Shown: piece by piece, positions 63,478 to 64,000 of the stretch
How positions within the stretch are numbered: position 1 is the stretch's first letter
Layout: each line of letters opens with the position of its first letter
Assembly: GCA_033439265.1 (NCBI GenBank)
Contig: JAVTVX010000012.1
Coordinates: forward strand, 34,536,261 to 34,600,260
Direction: 5' to 3'
Origin: Dillenia suffruticosa
Lineage: Eukaryota; Streptophyta; Magnoliopsida; Dilleniales; Dilleniaceae
Length of the DNA: 64,000 nt
Program-made: the position numbers and the translations under genes
Notes under the pieces: generated by a model
The model's database searches: none
Told to the model about the DNA's origin: nothing
What the model saw: only the letters and a program-made list of their open reading frames with translations

Positions 63478-63492
63478 AAACCCTAACCCTAA
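63478..63492 (-). promoter_or_regulatory. Double telo-box in the U2AF65 5' leader
   Basis: AAACCCTAACCCTAA on the plus strand, 22 bp before the ATG on the gene strand. Telo-boxes are common in leaders of translation and splicing genes. Confidence 0.7.
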
Positions 63493-63626
63493 TTTTCTCT
63501 TCACCAGTCGGACGATGGTTTGTTTTGTTTTATTCCTTTTCCCTGCTATTTGTTATCTCAACTGTAATCCTAAGCTTGGGATTTAGGACTCAGACAAGTG
63601 AAAAATGGGAAGACGTATTAATGGGT

Positions 63627-63728
63627 TGGGCTGGACCCAAAATTGGGCCCTCCCCATTGTTTGCCCTCTCCTCTCGTTGTCATCTATCGGAAGTCCCACT
63701 CTTACTCTTTTGTCTAACCTGAGGCCCA
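63627..63728 (-). promoter_or_regulatory. Site II-like motifs upstream of U2AF65
   Basis: TGGGCT at 63627-63632, TGGGCC (inside GGGCCC) at 63644-63649 and GGCCCA at 63723-63728. Together with the telo-box they form the usual pair of plant housekeeping promoters. The rest of 63457-64000 shows no gene that I can support; the open frames at 63408-63977 match nothing. Confidence 0.5.
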
Positions 63729-64000
63729 GTCGAGTTTTGAGGGGTGAATGGTTTTAGGACCCTTTTGGTGGACTGGTTGCTGGTTTTATTTGTTTTTGTG
63801 TCATGCTTGTACCCCCAGGCTTGGTGCAAGTTGCGGGATTTGATTTGTCGCATAGCTGCCCATTTAGGGGCTTTCCTGGTCATGCTAGGTTGGTGTTCGA
63901 CTTGGGCTTTGGTGTCTTTTGTTGTCTCCTTAGCATTTTTTTTTTTTCTTCTTTATTATCGATATCCAAAATTTTGAATTTTTTTTTATTATCAGTATCC

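Noticed and set aside
1-64000. A gene cluster or undescribed multi-gene system
   Set aside because: All seven genes are conserved, unrelated housekeeping or regulatory genes, and no unexplained conserved coding sequence remains between them.

Overview
The window is nuclear DNA of a flowering plant, most likely a woody eudicot. The evidence is multi-exon genes with AT-rich GT-AG introns, long GA/CT microsatellites, telo-box and TGGGCC promoter motifs, decayed plant LINEs, and proteins that all match conserved plant families. I cannot name the species. There are no rRNA, tRNA, CRISPR or prokaryotic features that I can support.

Layout. (1) 806-2343 (+): the 3' exons of a CPL1/FRY2-like RNA polymerase II CTD phosphatase, carrying its C-terminal dsRNA-binding domain. 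(2) 4324-7035 (+): clathrin light chain, complete, 3 exons. (3) 8118-11409 (-): a receptor-like cytoplasmic Ser/Thr kinase of the At1g16670/CRPK1 type, 6 exons, the first tentative. (4) 12.5-17.9 kb: a gene-poor, AT-rich stretch that includes an 842-bp foldback element with purine/pyrimidine arms. (5) 17921-39947 (+): MED16/SFR6, complete, 16 exons over 22 kb, with introns full of decayed LINEs and repeats. (6) 42729-48481 (+): TRAPPC13, complete, 12 exons, with a 15-nt microexon and a 601-bp MULE-like foldback element in one intron. (7) 49541-50711 (-): a TSJT1/aluminium-induced protein, complete, 4 exons. (8) 53403-63456 (-): the large U2AF subunit (U2AF65), complete, 18 exons, one of whose introns is GC-AG.

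Exon models were built by hand from splice sites, reading phase and family conservation. Every complete model closes in frame: 349, 387, 1242, 456, 256 and 556 aa. The genes do not form a pathway. They are ordinary neighbours for transcription (CPL1, MED16), splicing (U2AF65), membrane traffic (clathrin light chain, TRAPPC13) and stress or signalling (kinase, TSJT1). I found no undescribed multi-gene system. The most unusual signals are the two long foldback elements, the GC-AG intron and the microexon, and the repeated placement of CT microsatellites just after 5' splice sites in three genes.
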